From the NCBI GenBank assembly GCA_965227215.1, contig OZ245729.1, positions 2,046,001-2,110,000 of the forward strand: a stretch of DNA of 64,000 nucleotides, given 5' to 3'. The notes under the pieces were generated by a model. The model worked only from the letters and a program-made list of their open reading frames with translations. It was not told the DNA's origin and ran no database searches. Below, piece after piece: positions 8,301 through 16,442 of the stretch. Position 1 is the stretch's first letter. The number at the start of each line of letters is the position of its first letter. The DNA comes from Gracilimonas sp965227215. Its GTDB lineage: Bacteria > Bacteroidota > Rhodothermia > Balneolales > Balneolaceae. A program made the translations under genes and the position numbers.

Positions 8301-9041
8301 TTAAAGGGAAGACCGCCATTCATTCAAAAAAGAAAAGGCCTTTATCATCCGTGAGCCATACCAGCTAAACCACTCCCCGTTAATAAGCTGAATTCTGGCA
8401 TCTGGGCAAGTAGACTTGATCTCATCGATGTGTTTTTCTTTGAAAGGGTAAGGTTCACTGCTAAGTAAGATTAAGTCGGGAGCATGATTGGCCAGCTCAT
8501 CGAGTGTAGTTTTGGGATATCTTTTATGAAGTCCATATACGTTGTCCAGCCCATATTTGTGAAGCACATCATGAATATAGGTGTCGTTCCCAACGCTCAT
8601 CCAGGGATCCTTCCAAATAAAATAGGCCACAGAAAGTGGAGGTTTAGCCGGGCGGTCGTTTAATAACGCAGTGATTTTGTTAACCAGTGTACCGGCCGGT
8701 TCTTTAACATCTAAAATTTCACCCAGCGAGCTTATTTCAAGGATGGCATCTTGAATAGAATCAATTTCTGTGACCCGAACTGTTGAGTATTTCTTAAGAA
8801 GCTCGATATCGTCTTTCCGGTTTTCTTCTTTGTTTGCAAGGATGAAATCCGGCTTAAGCTCTACAATCTTTTCGAGGTTCGGGTTTTTTGTGCCACCAAT
8901 AATTTCTACATCGTCAATTCCTTTCGGGTGTATGCAAAAGCGGGTGCGCCCAATCAGCTGGTCTTTTAAGCCAAGGTCAACCAAAAGCTCGGTAAGGCTT
9001 GGTACCAGTGAAATAATGCGGGTATAAGGCAATTCAGGCAT
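8301..9041 (-). CDS. BtuF-like helical-backbone metal receptor without signal peptide
   Basis: A 246-residue protein of the ABC substrate-binding fold used for cobalamin and iron siderophores (BtuF/FhuD type): RIISLVPSLTELLVDLGL at the start, LIGRTRFCIHP, a long linking helix around residues 105-130, then VAYFIWKDPWMSVGNDTYIHDVL and PDLILLSSEPYPF. From the ATG at 9041, which overlaps the FN3K gene end by 8 bases, there is no signal peptide or lipobox; the upstream open stretch adds none either. The protein should therefore be cytoplasmic, unlike transporter-bound relatives, and no permease or ATPase gene is nearby. Family members of this cytoplasmic type exist, but their ligand is not established; cobalamin binding is only a possibility. 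Confidence 0.82.
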   Translation of the reverse strand: MPELPYTRIISLVPSLTELLVDLGLKDQLIGRTRFCIHPKGIDDVEIIGGTKNPNLEKIVELKPDFILANKEENRKDDIELLKKYSTVRVTEIDSIQDAILEISSLGEILDVKEPAGTLVNKITALLNDRPAKPPLSVAYFIWKDPWMSVGNDTYIHDVLHKYGLDNVYGLHKRYPKTTLDELANHAPDLILLSSEPYPFKEKHIDEIKSTCPDARIQLINGEWFSWYGSRMIKAFSFLNEWRSSL

Positions 9042-9888
9042 AACGATTGATGATGTTTTCAGCCTGGCGACAATAACTTCCGCCAAACAAATTGGCATGA
9101 ACTAAAATAGGGTACAGGTTGCAAATGGTAACCCGGCTGTCAAATCCACCATCGAGCGGAAATTCTTCATTATACCCATCATAAAAGTTAGCGGAGAATC
9201 CTCCAAAAAGGCGGGTCATGGCCAGGTCCATCTCTCTGTGCCCATAATAAACGGCCGGGTCATAAATACTTGCATCTCCACTTTTTGTAAACATGTAATT
9301 CCCACTCCATAGATCACCATGCAGGAGAGAGGGTTTTTCGGAGGGAAAGATGGAGCCGAGTTTTTTATACATGCCTTCTACACTCTTTAGTATGGAGCTC
9401 GAAAGTTTTCCTGATTCAACTCCTATTTGCACCTGGGGCTCAATGCGTTCCAGGGCGAAAAAATCGGGCCAGTTGGAGTGATTGGTGTTAGACTGAGGAA
9501 GCTTGCCGATGTAATTATCATGATCTAGCCCAAACCGATCGGCAGATTGCTTGTGCAGCTTTGCAAGTTCTTTGCCAAAATCCCGTGCCGAGTGTTGCTT
9601 ACCTCCACCTTCCTCAATCCAGTCGAGCACAAGAAAATCTTTTTTGACTAAAAGTGGGGAAGGAATTTGGAGGTTGGTGCCTGCTGAATTAAGAAACTCC
9701 AGCCCCTTTGCCTCGGCTTCGAACATATTTCCGGGAGCAGATTTGTTGTACTTAACAAAAAGCTGCCTCCCATCTTGCAGAATAATTTTGGCAGCCTGAT
9801 TGATGTCACCGCCATGTATAGACTGAAGGGATTGTGTCTCAGTATTCAGCTCTTGCCGGATTTGTTCTTTAATAGCTTCGGGAAGCAT
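9034..9888 (-). CDS. Fructosamine/ketosamine-3-kinase family protein
   Basis: A 284-residue kinase of the FN3K family, related to aminoglycoside phosphotransferases. An ATP-anchoring Lys lies in LFVKYNK (46), the catalytic loop is LLHGDLWSGNY (His190-Gly-Asp192) and the metal-binding Asp is in IYDPAVYYGHRE (210). These enzymes phosphorylate ketosamines or ribulosamines on glycated lysines so that the adduct falls off, a protein-repair step in the cytoplasm. The gene starts 3 bases after the stop of an LMW-PTP-like phosphatase gene, and published work on bacterial homologues linked such neighbours to ribulosamine-5-phosphate dephosphorylation. The pairing therefore suggests repair of ribose-5-phosphate-type glycation, which is inferred here. 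Confidence 0.9.
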   Translation of the reverse strand: MLPEAIKEQIRQELNTETQSLQSIHGGDINQAAKIILQDGRQLFVKYNKSAPGNMFEAEAKGLEFLNSAGTNLQIPSPLLVKKDFLVLDWIEEGGGKQHSARDFGKELAKLHKQSADRFGLDHDNYIGKLPQSNTNHSNWPDFFALERIEPQVQIGVESGKLSSSILKSVEGMYKKLGSIFPSEKPSLLHGDLWSGNYMFTKSGDASIYDPAVYYGHREMDLAMTRLFGGFSANFYDGYNEEFPLDGGFDSRVTICNLYPILVHANLFGGSYCRQAENIINRYA

Positions 9889-9891
9889 AAG

Positions 9892-10470
9892 TTATTTTTC
9901 GATAAGCGGTTCTAATTCTTCAAGTAGTGCTTCGCAGCTTCGGTTCAACACCTGGAATACATTTTCGAATCCTTCCAGTCCGCCATAATAGGGGTCGGGA
10001 ACTTCTCCATCTCCGGGATTCGGATCAAACTCGCGCATCATTTTTATTTTATCCGAAAAACGATTTTTTCGGTCTAAGTCTTTGATATTTCTGTGATTTT
10101 CGGAGTCCATAGCCAGGATAAGGTCAAACTCTTCCAGGTCGGCATACTCAAACTTTCGGGCTTTAGAAGGCAGGTGAATTCCATGCTTATTTGCTGTAGC
10201 CTGGCTTTTGCTATTAGCTGATTCTCCCACATGGTAAGCCGCTGTACCGGCCGAATCGATATAGAAATAATTTTCTAACCCGGCTTCCCTCACCTTGTGA
10301 ATAAAGATGCCTTCGGCGGTAGGGCTCCGGCAAATATTGCCCAGGCACACAAAAACGAGTTTGTAAGGATTATCTTCGGTAATAGGTCGGTGATATGTTT
10401 CTGCCACAGTAATAAATTTAATTTTTCTCCAAAGGTATGTGTTGCTAAACAGCTTTTCATCCCTTTTCAT
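9892..10470 (-). CDS. Low-molecular-weight protein-tyrosine-phosphatase family protein
   Basis: A 192-residue protein with the LMW-PTP active-site loop VCLGNICRSPTAEG (nucleophile Cys42, Arg48, Ser49 from the ATG at 10470) and the general-acid motif VPDPYYGG near residue 165. The first 35 residues extend beyond the usual start of the family; an in-frame GTG at residue 22 is an alternative start, and neither has a strong ribosome-binding site. It is the first gene of the five-gene operon and is followed after 3 bases by the FN3K-family kinase. Family members remove phosphate from tyrosine or arginine; homologues beside FN3K genes have been reported to act on protein-bound ribulosamine-5-phosphate, which is the more likely role here. 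Confidence 0.88.
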   Translation of the reverse strand: MKRDEKLFSNTYLWRKIKFITVAETYHRPITEDNPYKLVFVCLGNICRSPTAEGIFIHKVREAGLENYFYIDSAGTAAYHVGESANSKSQATANKHGIHLPSKARKFEYADLEEFDLILAMDSENHRNIKDLDRKNRFSDKIKMMREFDPNPGDGEVPDPYYGGLEGFENVFQVLNRSCEALLEELEPLIEK

Positions 10471-10556
10471 TGGGTTTCGGTAAGTCTGTTGTGCTTTAGC
10501 TACAAGTGGCAGATTTTTTTGAGCGAACTGAATACATGGTTTTCTCTGATATTTTG

Positions 10557-10564
10557 TATATTTG
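10557..10564 (+). promoter_or_regulatory. Candidate -7 promoter element (TAnnTTTG) for ileS
   Basis: TATATTTG matches the Bacteroidetes-type -7 consensus TAnnTTTG and stands 36 bases before the ileS ATG. No clear TTTG element is found 19-21 bases upstream, so only half of the promoter is supported. Confidence 0.5.
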
Positions 10565-10599
10565 AGGCTTATAAATGATTCGCCGGAACTAAGTTTTTT

Positions 10600-13500
10600 A
10601 TGGCAAAAAAATTCGAAGAAATAAAGCAGTTAAGCTTTCCCAAATCAGAAGTTGAAACCCTGAATTGGTGGAAGGACCAAAAGATTTTTAAAAAGAGCCT
10701 CAAGACGCGTGAGGATGGTATCCCTTATACCTTTTTTGAAGGCCCTCCAACCGCAAACGGCAAGCCGGGTATTCACCATGTGATGGCTCGCACAGTGAAA
10801 GACATGTTTTGTCGTTACAAAACATTGAAGGGATTCAGAGTTGAGCGAAAAGCCGGCTGGGATACGCATGGCTTGCCTGTAGAGATTGAAGTTGAGAAGG
10901 AGTTAGGGCTCGAAGGTCGCGCACAGGTAGAAGAGTACGGCATTGAAAAATATAATGCCAAATGCCGCGAAAGTGTACTCAAATACAAGGATCTTTGGGA
11001 TGAATTAACTACCCGAATGGCTTATTGGGTTGATCAGGATAATCCATATATCACTTTTGAAAATGACTATATCGAATCGGTATGGTGGGCGTTCAATAAG
11101 CTTTTCGAAAAGAACCTGGTGTACAAGGGATACAAAATTCAGTGGTACTCTCCCGGCAGCGGAACGGTTCTTTCTTCACACGAAGTAAGTCTTGGGTATA
11201 AGGAAACACAGGACCCTTCTATTTATGTGAAGTTTCCGGTGGAAGGAGAAGAAAATACCTATTTCCTGGCCTGGACTACTACTCCGTGGACGATTGTTTC
11301 CAACATGGCACTGGCCGTGAATCCGAATTTGGATTACGTGAAAGTGGGGCATTTTGATGAAACCTTCATCATGGCCAAAGATTGTGTGGAAGAGGTGTTG
11401 GGTGAGGATTACATCATCCAGGAAGAGATGAAAGGGTCAATGCTCCTTCACCGTACCTACGAGCCGGTTTTTGAATTCGCCTTCAAAGAGTATGATAAGT
11501 CACAAGCCTGGAGAGTGATTCCGGCTGATTATGTGACCACCGAAGATGGTACCGGCGTGGTTCATACCGCTCCTGCTTTTGGGGCCGATGACTATGAGTC
11601 GTGCCAGAAAGCCGATATCCCGATGTTCAATCCAATTGACAGGGACGGTAAGTTCACGGAAAAAGCTCCTGATTTTCAGGGACAGTGGTTCAAAGAAGCC
11701 GACAAAGATATTGCCCGGGCCATCAAGGAAAAGAACCTCATGTATAAGCATGAGACAATGGTTCACAACTATCCTTTTGACTGGAGAAAGGGGACGCCGT
11801 TGATGTCGTACCCGGTTGAGTCCTGGTTCATCGAGACCACCAAGGTGAAAGACCGCATGGTGGAGCTGAACAAACAAATTAACTGGAAGCCGGAAAGCAC
11901 CGGAAGCGGGCGTTTTGGAACCTGGCTCGAAAATAATGTGGACTGGGCGGTTTCCCGTCAGCGTTATTGGGGAACACCGATCCCGATTTGGGTGAGTGAT
12001 AAAGATCCGGAGTATGTGGAGTGTATCGGAAGTGTGGCCGAGCTTCGTGAAAAAGCCGGGCTGGATGAAGAGGAGGAGATAGATCTTCACCGCCCGTATA
12101 TTGATGAGTTAACATGGGAAGGACCGGACGGCGGAACTATGCGTCGTATCCCTGATCTGCTGGATGTATGGTTCGACTCCGGCGCCATGCCTTTTGCTCA
12201 GTGGCACTATCCTTTTGATAACGATCATGAATTCAGCTACAACTACCCGGCTGATTTTATCGCCGAAGGCGTGGACCAAACCCGGGGCTGGTTCTATACC
12301 CTGCATGCCCTCGGAACCATGCTGTTCAATGAACAGGCGTATAAGAATGTAGTTTCCAACGGACTGGTTCTCGATGAGAATGGCGAGAAAATGAGTAAGT
12401 CGAAAGGGAATACGGTAGATCCTTTTGAGGTAATTCAGAAGTACGGAGCCGATACGGTTCGCTGGTATATGATGAGTAACTCATCCCCGTGGGAAAACCT
12501 GAAGTTCAGTGATGACGGACTGAAAGAAGTTCAGCGTAAGTTTTTCAACACCATTGTGAATACCTATTCATTCTTCGCGATGTATGCGAACATTGATGGG
12601 TTTACCTTCTCAGGAACAGCTATCCCAATTGCAGATCGCCCCGAGATTGACAAGTGGGTGATTTCGAAACTGAACTCCACCGTTAAGCTGGTAGAAGAGT
12701 ATTACGAAGATTACGAGCCAACCAAAGCGGCCCGCGAGCTTGAAAGCTTTGTGGAAGAACTGAGTAACTGGTATGTACGTCGTAACCGGCGCCGTTTCTG
12801 GAAAGAAGGAAATACACTGGATAAAACCGCGGCTTACCAGACTTTATATGAATGCCTGAGTAACCTCAGTAAGCTGATCAGTCCGATTGCTCCTTTTATT
12901 GGTGAGTGGTTGTATCAGAAGCTGAACAACGTTACCCAGCAGGATGAAGAGTCGGTGCATATTGCATTCTTCCCGACTGTGGAGGAAACGGCGATTAATA
13001 AGGCGCTGGAGCATAAAATGGAAATGGCCCGATTGATTTCCTACATCGTACTTCGGGTTCGGAATCAAATTGAGATGAATGTTCGTCAGCCACTTTCACG
13101 AATTATCCTGCCTATTAAGGATGAAAGTGAGCGACAGGCTATTGAATCGGTTCGCGACATAATATTAGAAGAGGTAAACGTTAAAGACATTCAGTTTGTG
13201 AATGATGATTCCGGAATTGTTCGGAAATCAGCAAAACCAAACTACCCGGTTCTGGGTAAGAGACTGGGCCCAAAGATGAAGCCCGTTGCCGCCCGAATCG
13301 GAGAATTGACAACGGAAGAAATCACCGAGTTTGAGAAAAACGGATGGATTGATCTCGATGTTGAAGGTGAAACGATTCGCATCGACTCAGAAGGATTAGA
13401 AATTATCCGCACCGGACTTGAGGGCTGGACCGTTGAAACTGAAGATGGCTTAAGCGTGGCTGTGGATACAGATCTCAGTGAGGAGTTGGTTCAGGAAGGT

Positions 13501-13758
13501 ATAGCCCGGGAGTTTGTGAACCGGGTGCAGAATATGCGAAAGGAAGCGAATTTTGAAGTAACTGATCGTATTGCCATTGGTTTTACAGGAGCAGACAATA
13601 TTAAAGAGGCCGTTGTTTCTATGAGTGATTATATTAAGAAGGAAACACTGGCGGAAGAAATTCAAATCTCAGAGCTGGAAGTATCAGACTTTACCAAGAG
13701 CTGGGAAATTGGAGAGGAAGAGTGCACCATCTCCATCCGAAGAAATATTAATTCATAA
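10600..13758 (+). CDS. ileS: Isoleucyl-tRNA synthetase, long eukaryote-like (type 2) form
   Basis: A 1052-residue class I synthetase that charges tRNA-Ile. The HIGH-equivalent is GKPGIHHVM (His59-His60), and KMSKS is intact at residues 597-601. The editing domain (about 190-400) has the TWTTTPWT-like stretch AWTTTPWTIVSNMALAV. The anticodon-binding part follows from about residue 660. The C-terminus lacks the paired-Cys zinc finger of the shorter bacterial type 1 enzyme, which with the length points to the type 2 group found in eukaryotes and some bacteria. Type 2 enzymes are typically insensitive to mupirocin, so this strain may be too (inference). A DksA-like gene starts 10 bases downstream, followed by lspA, an order that recurs in Bacteroidota. 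Confidence 0.96.
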   Translation: MAKKFEEIKQLSFPKSEVETLNWWKDQKIFKKSLKTREDGIPYTFFEGPPTANGKPGIHHVMARTVKDMFCRYKTLKGFRVERKAGWDTHGLPVEIEVEKELGLEGRAQVEEYGIEKYNAKCRESVLKYKDLWDELTTRMAYWVDQDNPYITFENDYIESVWWAFNKLFEKNLVYKGYKIQWYSPGSGTVLSSHEVSLGYKETQDPSIYVKFPVEGEENTYFLAWTTTPWTIVSNMALAVNPNLDYVKVGHFDETFIMAKDCVEEVLGEDYIIQEEMKGSMLLHRTYEPVFEFAFKEYDKSQAWRVIPADYVTTEDGTGVVHTAPAFGADDYESCQKADIPMFNPIDRDGKFTEKAPDFQGQWFKEADKDIARAIKEKNLMYKHETMVHNYPFDWRKGTPLMSYPVESWFIETTKVKDRMVELNKQINWKPESTGSGRFGTWLENNVDWAVSRQRYWGTPIPIWVSDKDPEYVECIGSVAELREKAGLDEEEEIDLHRPYIDELTWEGPDGGTMRRIPDLLDVWFDSGAMPFAQWHYPFDNDHEFSYNYPADFIAEGVDQTRGWFYTLHALGTMLFNEQAYKNVVSNGLVLDENGEKMSKSKGNTVDPFEVIQKYGADTVRWYMMSNSSPWENLKFSDDGLKEVQRKFFNTIVNTYSFFAMYANIDGFTFSGTAIPIADRPEIDKWVISKLNSTVKLVEEYYEDYEPTKAARELESFVEELSNWYVRRNRRRFWKEGNTLDKTAAYQTLYECLSNLSKLISPIAPFIGEWLYQKLNNVTQQDEESVHIAFFPTVEETAINKALEHKMEMARLISYIVLRVRNQIEMNVRQPLSRIILPIKDESERQAIESVRDIILEEVNVKDIQFVNDDSGIVRKSAKPNYPVLGKRLGPKMKPVAARIGELTTEEITEFEKNGWIDLDVEGETIRIDSEGLEIIRTGLEGWTVETEDGLSVAVDTDLSEELVQEGIAREFVNRVQNMRKEANFEVTDRIAIGFTGADNIKEAVVSMSDYIKKETLAEEIQISELEVSDFTKSWEIGEEECTISIRRNINS

Positions 13759-13768
13759 CCAAGCAGCT

Positions 13769-14170
13769 ATGGCAGATAAAGAAACAAAAAACGAAGAAAG
13801 AGTATCTCCCTACAGTGACAAAGAACTCGAGTATTTCCGTGAGATTATCATCAAAAAAATGGAAGATGCTGAAGATGAGCTGAATGCTCTGCAGCGTACC
13901 CTTCGTGAAAGCATGGAAAATGCTTCGGACGAATCGGCCTATTCTTACCACATGGCAGATGCCGGTACTGATGCCCAGGAGCGTGAAAAAACCTATATGC
14001 TTTTTAACCGAACCCGTAAGTTTGTAAAATACCTGGATGACGCCCTCAAGCGCATCGATAATAAAACCTACGGCGTGTGTAAGGTAACCGGTAAGAAAAT
14101 ATCTAAAGGCCGGCTTGAAGCTGTGCCCCATACTCAGTTGAGTATTGAAGCTAAACTAAAACGCAGATAA
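13769..14170 (+). CDS. DksA/TraR-family RNA-polymerase-binding protein without zinc cysteines
   Basis: A 133-residue DksA/TraR-type protein from the ATG at 13769; the frame stays open upstream into ileS, but this ATG begins just after the ileS stop. A long coiled coil (about residues 17-95) carries acidic residues at its tip (HMADAGTDAQERE). The C-terminal module YGVCKVTGKKISKGRLEAVP then HTQLSIEAK aligns with the DksA zinc finger, but of its four cysteines only Cys104 remains, the others being Thr, Ser and Ala. The fold is probably held without zinc, as in other zinc-independent DksA paralogues. The family enters the RNA-polymerase secondary channel and modulates rRNA and stress promoters. 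It lies between ileS and lspA, apparently co-transcribed. Confidence 0.9.
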   Translation: MADKETKNEERVSPYSDKELEYFREIIIKKMEDAEDELNALQRTLRESMENASDESAYSYHMADAGTDAQEREKTYMLFNRTRKFVKYLDDALKRIDNKTYGVCKVTGKKISKGRLEAVPHTQLSIEAKLKRR

Positions 14171-14180
14171 TCCAACCGGT

Positions 14181-14771
14181 TTGACCCGAAAGAAACTGCT
14201 CGCTTTATTAGTGCCGGCAGTCATTGTGCTGGTTATTGACCAGATTACGAAATGGCTGATCCGCACTACCCCTGAACTGCAAAATAAAGTCCTTATAGAA
14301 GGATGGCTGCAATTCTATTTCACAAAGAATCCCGGGATGGCCCTGGGTATAGACGTACTCTCTACGCCCGTCATCAGTGCCATAGCTATTTTGGCCGTCA
14401 CCGGAATTTTGATTTACATCCTTCGAAATCTTGATCAGGCCGGCATTGGCTACCTTGTTTGTATGGGGCTTATTGTAGGAGGAGCTTTCGGAAATATCAC
14501 CGACCGGCTCTTTATGGGCATTATTATGGATTATGGCGGAGTGCTGGAAGGCCATGTGGTCGATTTTATTTACTTCTCTCTTCAAATCGGCGACTGGACC
14601 GTTTTTCCCTACATTTTTAACGTGGCCGATATTGCCATTTCCTGTTCTATTATTCTGCTGCTTATTTTTAATAAACGCTTCTTTGTCACGCAAAATGCAG
14701 ATGATGACTCTTCCGAAGAATTGGAAGATGTGAACTTAGATGAGCCTACTAAACAGGAAGGAATTATTTAA
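14181..14771 (+). CDS. lspA: Lipoprotein signal peptidase (signal peptidase II)
   Basis: A 196-residue inner-membrane aspartic protease that cleaves the signal peptide of lipoproteins at the lipobox Cys. Four hydrophobic segments are visible. The conserved motifs are VIDQITKWL near residue 18, TKNPGMALG, GGAFGNITDRL, GHVVDFI with catalytic Asp128, and FNVADIAIS with catalytic Asp150. The start is a TTG at 14181, 10 bases after the DksA-like gene; no ATG is available before the first membrane segment. A charged C-terminal tail of about 25 residues is extra. The many lipoproteins in this window (kelch, esterase, SusD, TlpA, subtilase, dipeptidase) would be its substrates. Confidence 0.94.
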   Translation: MTRKKLLALLVPAVIVLVIDQITKWLIRTTPELQNKVLIEGWLQFYFTKNPGMALGIDVLSTPVISAIAILAVTGILIYILRNLDQAGIGYLVCMGLIVGGAFGNITDRLFMGIIMDYGGVLEGHVVDFIYFSLQIGDWTVFPYIFNVADIAISCSIILLLIFNKRFFVTQNADDDSSEELEDVNLDEPTKQEGII

Positions 14772-14784
14772 TTTCTTTCTCATT

Positions 14785-14925
14785 CCTAACGTCCCGTTAG
14801 GAATGCCTGCCTGAACCTCAGGTTCAAAATAATCTATGGAGACAGAATAAGAATAGTTATCAGGCTGAGAATGGAACCGGAGGTTCCGCTATTCGTTACG
14901 AACCTGAGGTTTGTAACAAGAAGTA
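14785..14925. repeat. Palindromic repeat cluster (GAACCTCAGGTTC / GGAACCGGAGGTTCC type)
   Basis: The 173-base spacer between convergent lspA and ribBA is made almost entirely of short inverted repeats. CCTAAC/GTTAGG arms lie near 14787-14802, a GAACCTCAGGTTC palindrome near 14813-14825, GGAACCGGAGGTTCC near 14873-14887, and an imperfect GTTACGAACCTGAGGTTTGTAAC near 14895-14917. Related elements recur near 56.4, 58.4 and 59.1 kb. They may end transcription from both sides or be REP-like mobile sequences. Confidence 0.65.
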
Positions 14926-14944
14926 GAGAAGTGTGTGGGACTAT

Positions 14945-16144
14945 TTAGGTATCTGATTTTCCTTCCTCTTTCTCGAAAGGGTATTTCTGTACAGAGAAAT
15001 CAAAGTTGTGTTCAATCGGAACCTGATCAACAATTTCCAGCCCGAAGCTTTTAATGCCGATTCTTTTCACGGGGTTATTGGTCATCAGCTTCAATTTACG
15101 GATGCCTAAAGAGCGCAGAATCTGAGCACCGACCCCATAGTCGCGGGTATCACTGCGTGGACTAATATCTTCTTCATTCGAGCCAACGGTTCCCTCTTGT
15201 AGAGCTTTCAGCGTTTTAAGCTGATTTACGAGTACAGAACCGCGTTGATTTCGGTTCATGTATAAAACCACACCCGTGCCTTCACGTTCTACCTGTAGCA
15301 TAGCCTGGTGAAGCTGTTCGCTGGTGTCTTTATTGCGGGCGCCAAAAATATCTCCAATTAAATCAGAAGAGTGAACGCGGGTAAGCACCGGTTCTTCTTT
15401 GGTCCAGCTGCCTTTGGTCAGTGCCAGGTGAATATCGCCGGTAAGCTTTTCCTTGAAAGCACGGAGGCTGAAATCACCATACATAGTGGGAAGGTTCACA
15501 TCCATTACTTCGTGAACCAGAGTCTCATTCTCGTTTCGGTAAGCAATAAGATCTTTGATGGTGATGATCTTCATCTCAAACTCATCTGCCATTTTGATGA
15601 GGTCAGGAACGCGGGCCATGTCACCGTTTTCCTTCATGATTTCACAGATAATACCCACGGGTTTTAAGCCGGCAAGCCGGGCAAGGTCGATAGCCGCTTC
15701 GGTATGTCCTGCTCTTCGAAGAACCCCGCCTTCGGCTGCGAGCAGTGGGAAAACATGTCCTGGCCGACGAAAATCAACCGGCTTGGAATCGTCACTGGCC
15801 AACTCCCGAATGGTATTGGCGCGATCGGCAGCTGAGATGCCGGTTGTGGTCAGCCTTTTGTGGTCGATGGAAATGGTGAAATTGGCTTCGTCAGGATCGG
15901 CTCCCTCCTGAACCATGTGCCGCAGGTTCAGTTTGTCAGCTTTTTCTTTGGTGATGGGAGCACAAACAAGTCCACGGCCATGCGTCACCATCAGGTTGAT
16001 CGCCTCGGTGGAGACCATTTCGGCAGCCATCAGAAAATCGCCTTCATTTTCGCGGTCTTCGTCATCCACAACAATGACCATTTTGCCATTCTTAATATCT
16101 TCAATGGCTTCGGGGATGGTATTAAAGCGAAATTCCTGATTCAT
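14945..16144 (-). CDS. ribBA: RibBA-type protein: active-looking DHBP synthase fused to a degenerate GTP cyclohydrolase II domain
   Basis: A 399-residue two-domain riboflavin-pathway protein. The N-terminal half (1-205) is 3,4-dihydroxy-2-butanone-4-phosphate synthase, with DDEDRENEGD at 27-36, MVTHGRGLVCAP, and the TGISAADRANTI and RPGHVFPL motifs, all intact; it converts ribulose-5-phosphate to the four-carbon precursor. The C-terminal half (about 215-399) aligns with GTP cyclohydrolase II, including RDYGVGAQILRSLG and LMTNNPVKRIG, but the zinc site is gone. Where the family has three cysteines (HSECLTGD and RCDCG), this protein has HSSDLIGD and NKDTS, and the EGRGIG loop reads NQRGSV. The second activity is probably lost and supplied by a separate RibA elsewhere. 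No FMN riboswitch is visible upstream. Confidence 0.92.
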   Translation of the reverse strand: MNQEFRFNTIPEAIEDIKNGKMVIVVDDEDRENEGDFLMAAEMVSTEAINLMVTHGRGLVCAPITKEKADKLNLRHMVQEGADPDEANFTISIDHKRLTTTGISAADRANTIRELASDDSKPVDFRRPGHVFPLLAAEGGVLRRAGHTEAAIDLARLAGLKPVGIICEIMKENGDMARVPDLIKMADEFEMKIITIKDLIAYRNENETLVHEVMDVNLPTMYGDFSLRAFKEKLTGDIHLALTKGSWTKEEPVLTRVHSSDLIGDIFGARNKDTSEQLHQAMLQVEREGTGVVLYMNRNQRGSVLVNQLKTLKALQEGTVGSNEEDISPRSDTRDYGVGAQILRSLGIRKLKLMTNNPVKRIGIKSFGLEIVDQVPIEHNFDFSVQKYPFEKEEGKSDT

Positions 16145-16232
16145 GGTTTATTGATTGAAATTGGTATATGATCTAATCATGATATTAAGAAGAATATGTC
16201 TATCTGATTATGCTTCTATGTTCATTCATGAG

Positions 16233-16394
16233 TCCTCCTCCTTGAGAAAGAGGAGACAGAGGAGGTCAAAATGTAATTTTGGACTCTCCTATATGATTCA
16301 CTTAAATAGTTCTCTGTAAATATATTTTGAGTAGGTTGAAACTCAAAGTCCCAAACTTCGACCTTACCTAGTCCTCTCCTTTGCAAGGAGAGGA
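16233..16394. repeat. Two palindromic repeat modules upstream of ribBA
   Basis: Module 1 (16233-16267) has TCCTCCTCCTT ... AAGAGGAGACAGAGGAGGTC arms. Module 2 (16372-16394) is a near-perfect TCCTCTCC...GGAGAGGA hairpin preceded by CTTCGACCTTACC. Both modules occur again, in the opposite order, between fadJ and fadI (22263-22405). The rest of the 298-base spacer 16145-16442 shows no gene and no riboswitch motif. Confidence 0.7.
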
Positions 16395-16442
16395 CTTGTC
16401 CGGGTTAATCAAAATTTCAATACTTCAACAAAAAAAGACTAG

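Noticed and set aside
11500..12090. Long open frame (196 codons) antisense to ileS
   Set aside because: It lies completely inside a well-supported essential gene and shows no protein features of its own.
14208..14693. Open frame (161 codons) antisense to lspA
   Set aside because: lspA has both catalytic aspartates and membrane helices; the antisense translation is polar and unrecognisable.
16145..16442. Possible FMN riboswitch upstream of ribBA
   Set aside because: The conserved RFN-element core sequences are not visible on the minus strand; the spacer consists of palindromic repeat modules.
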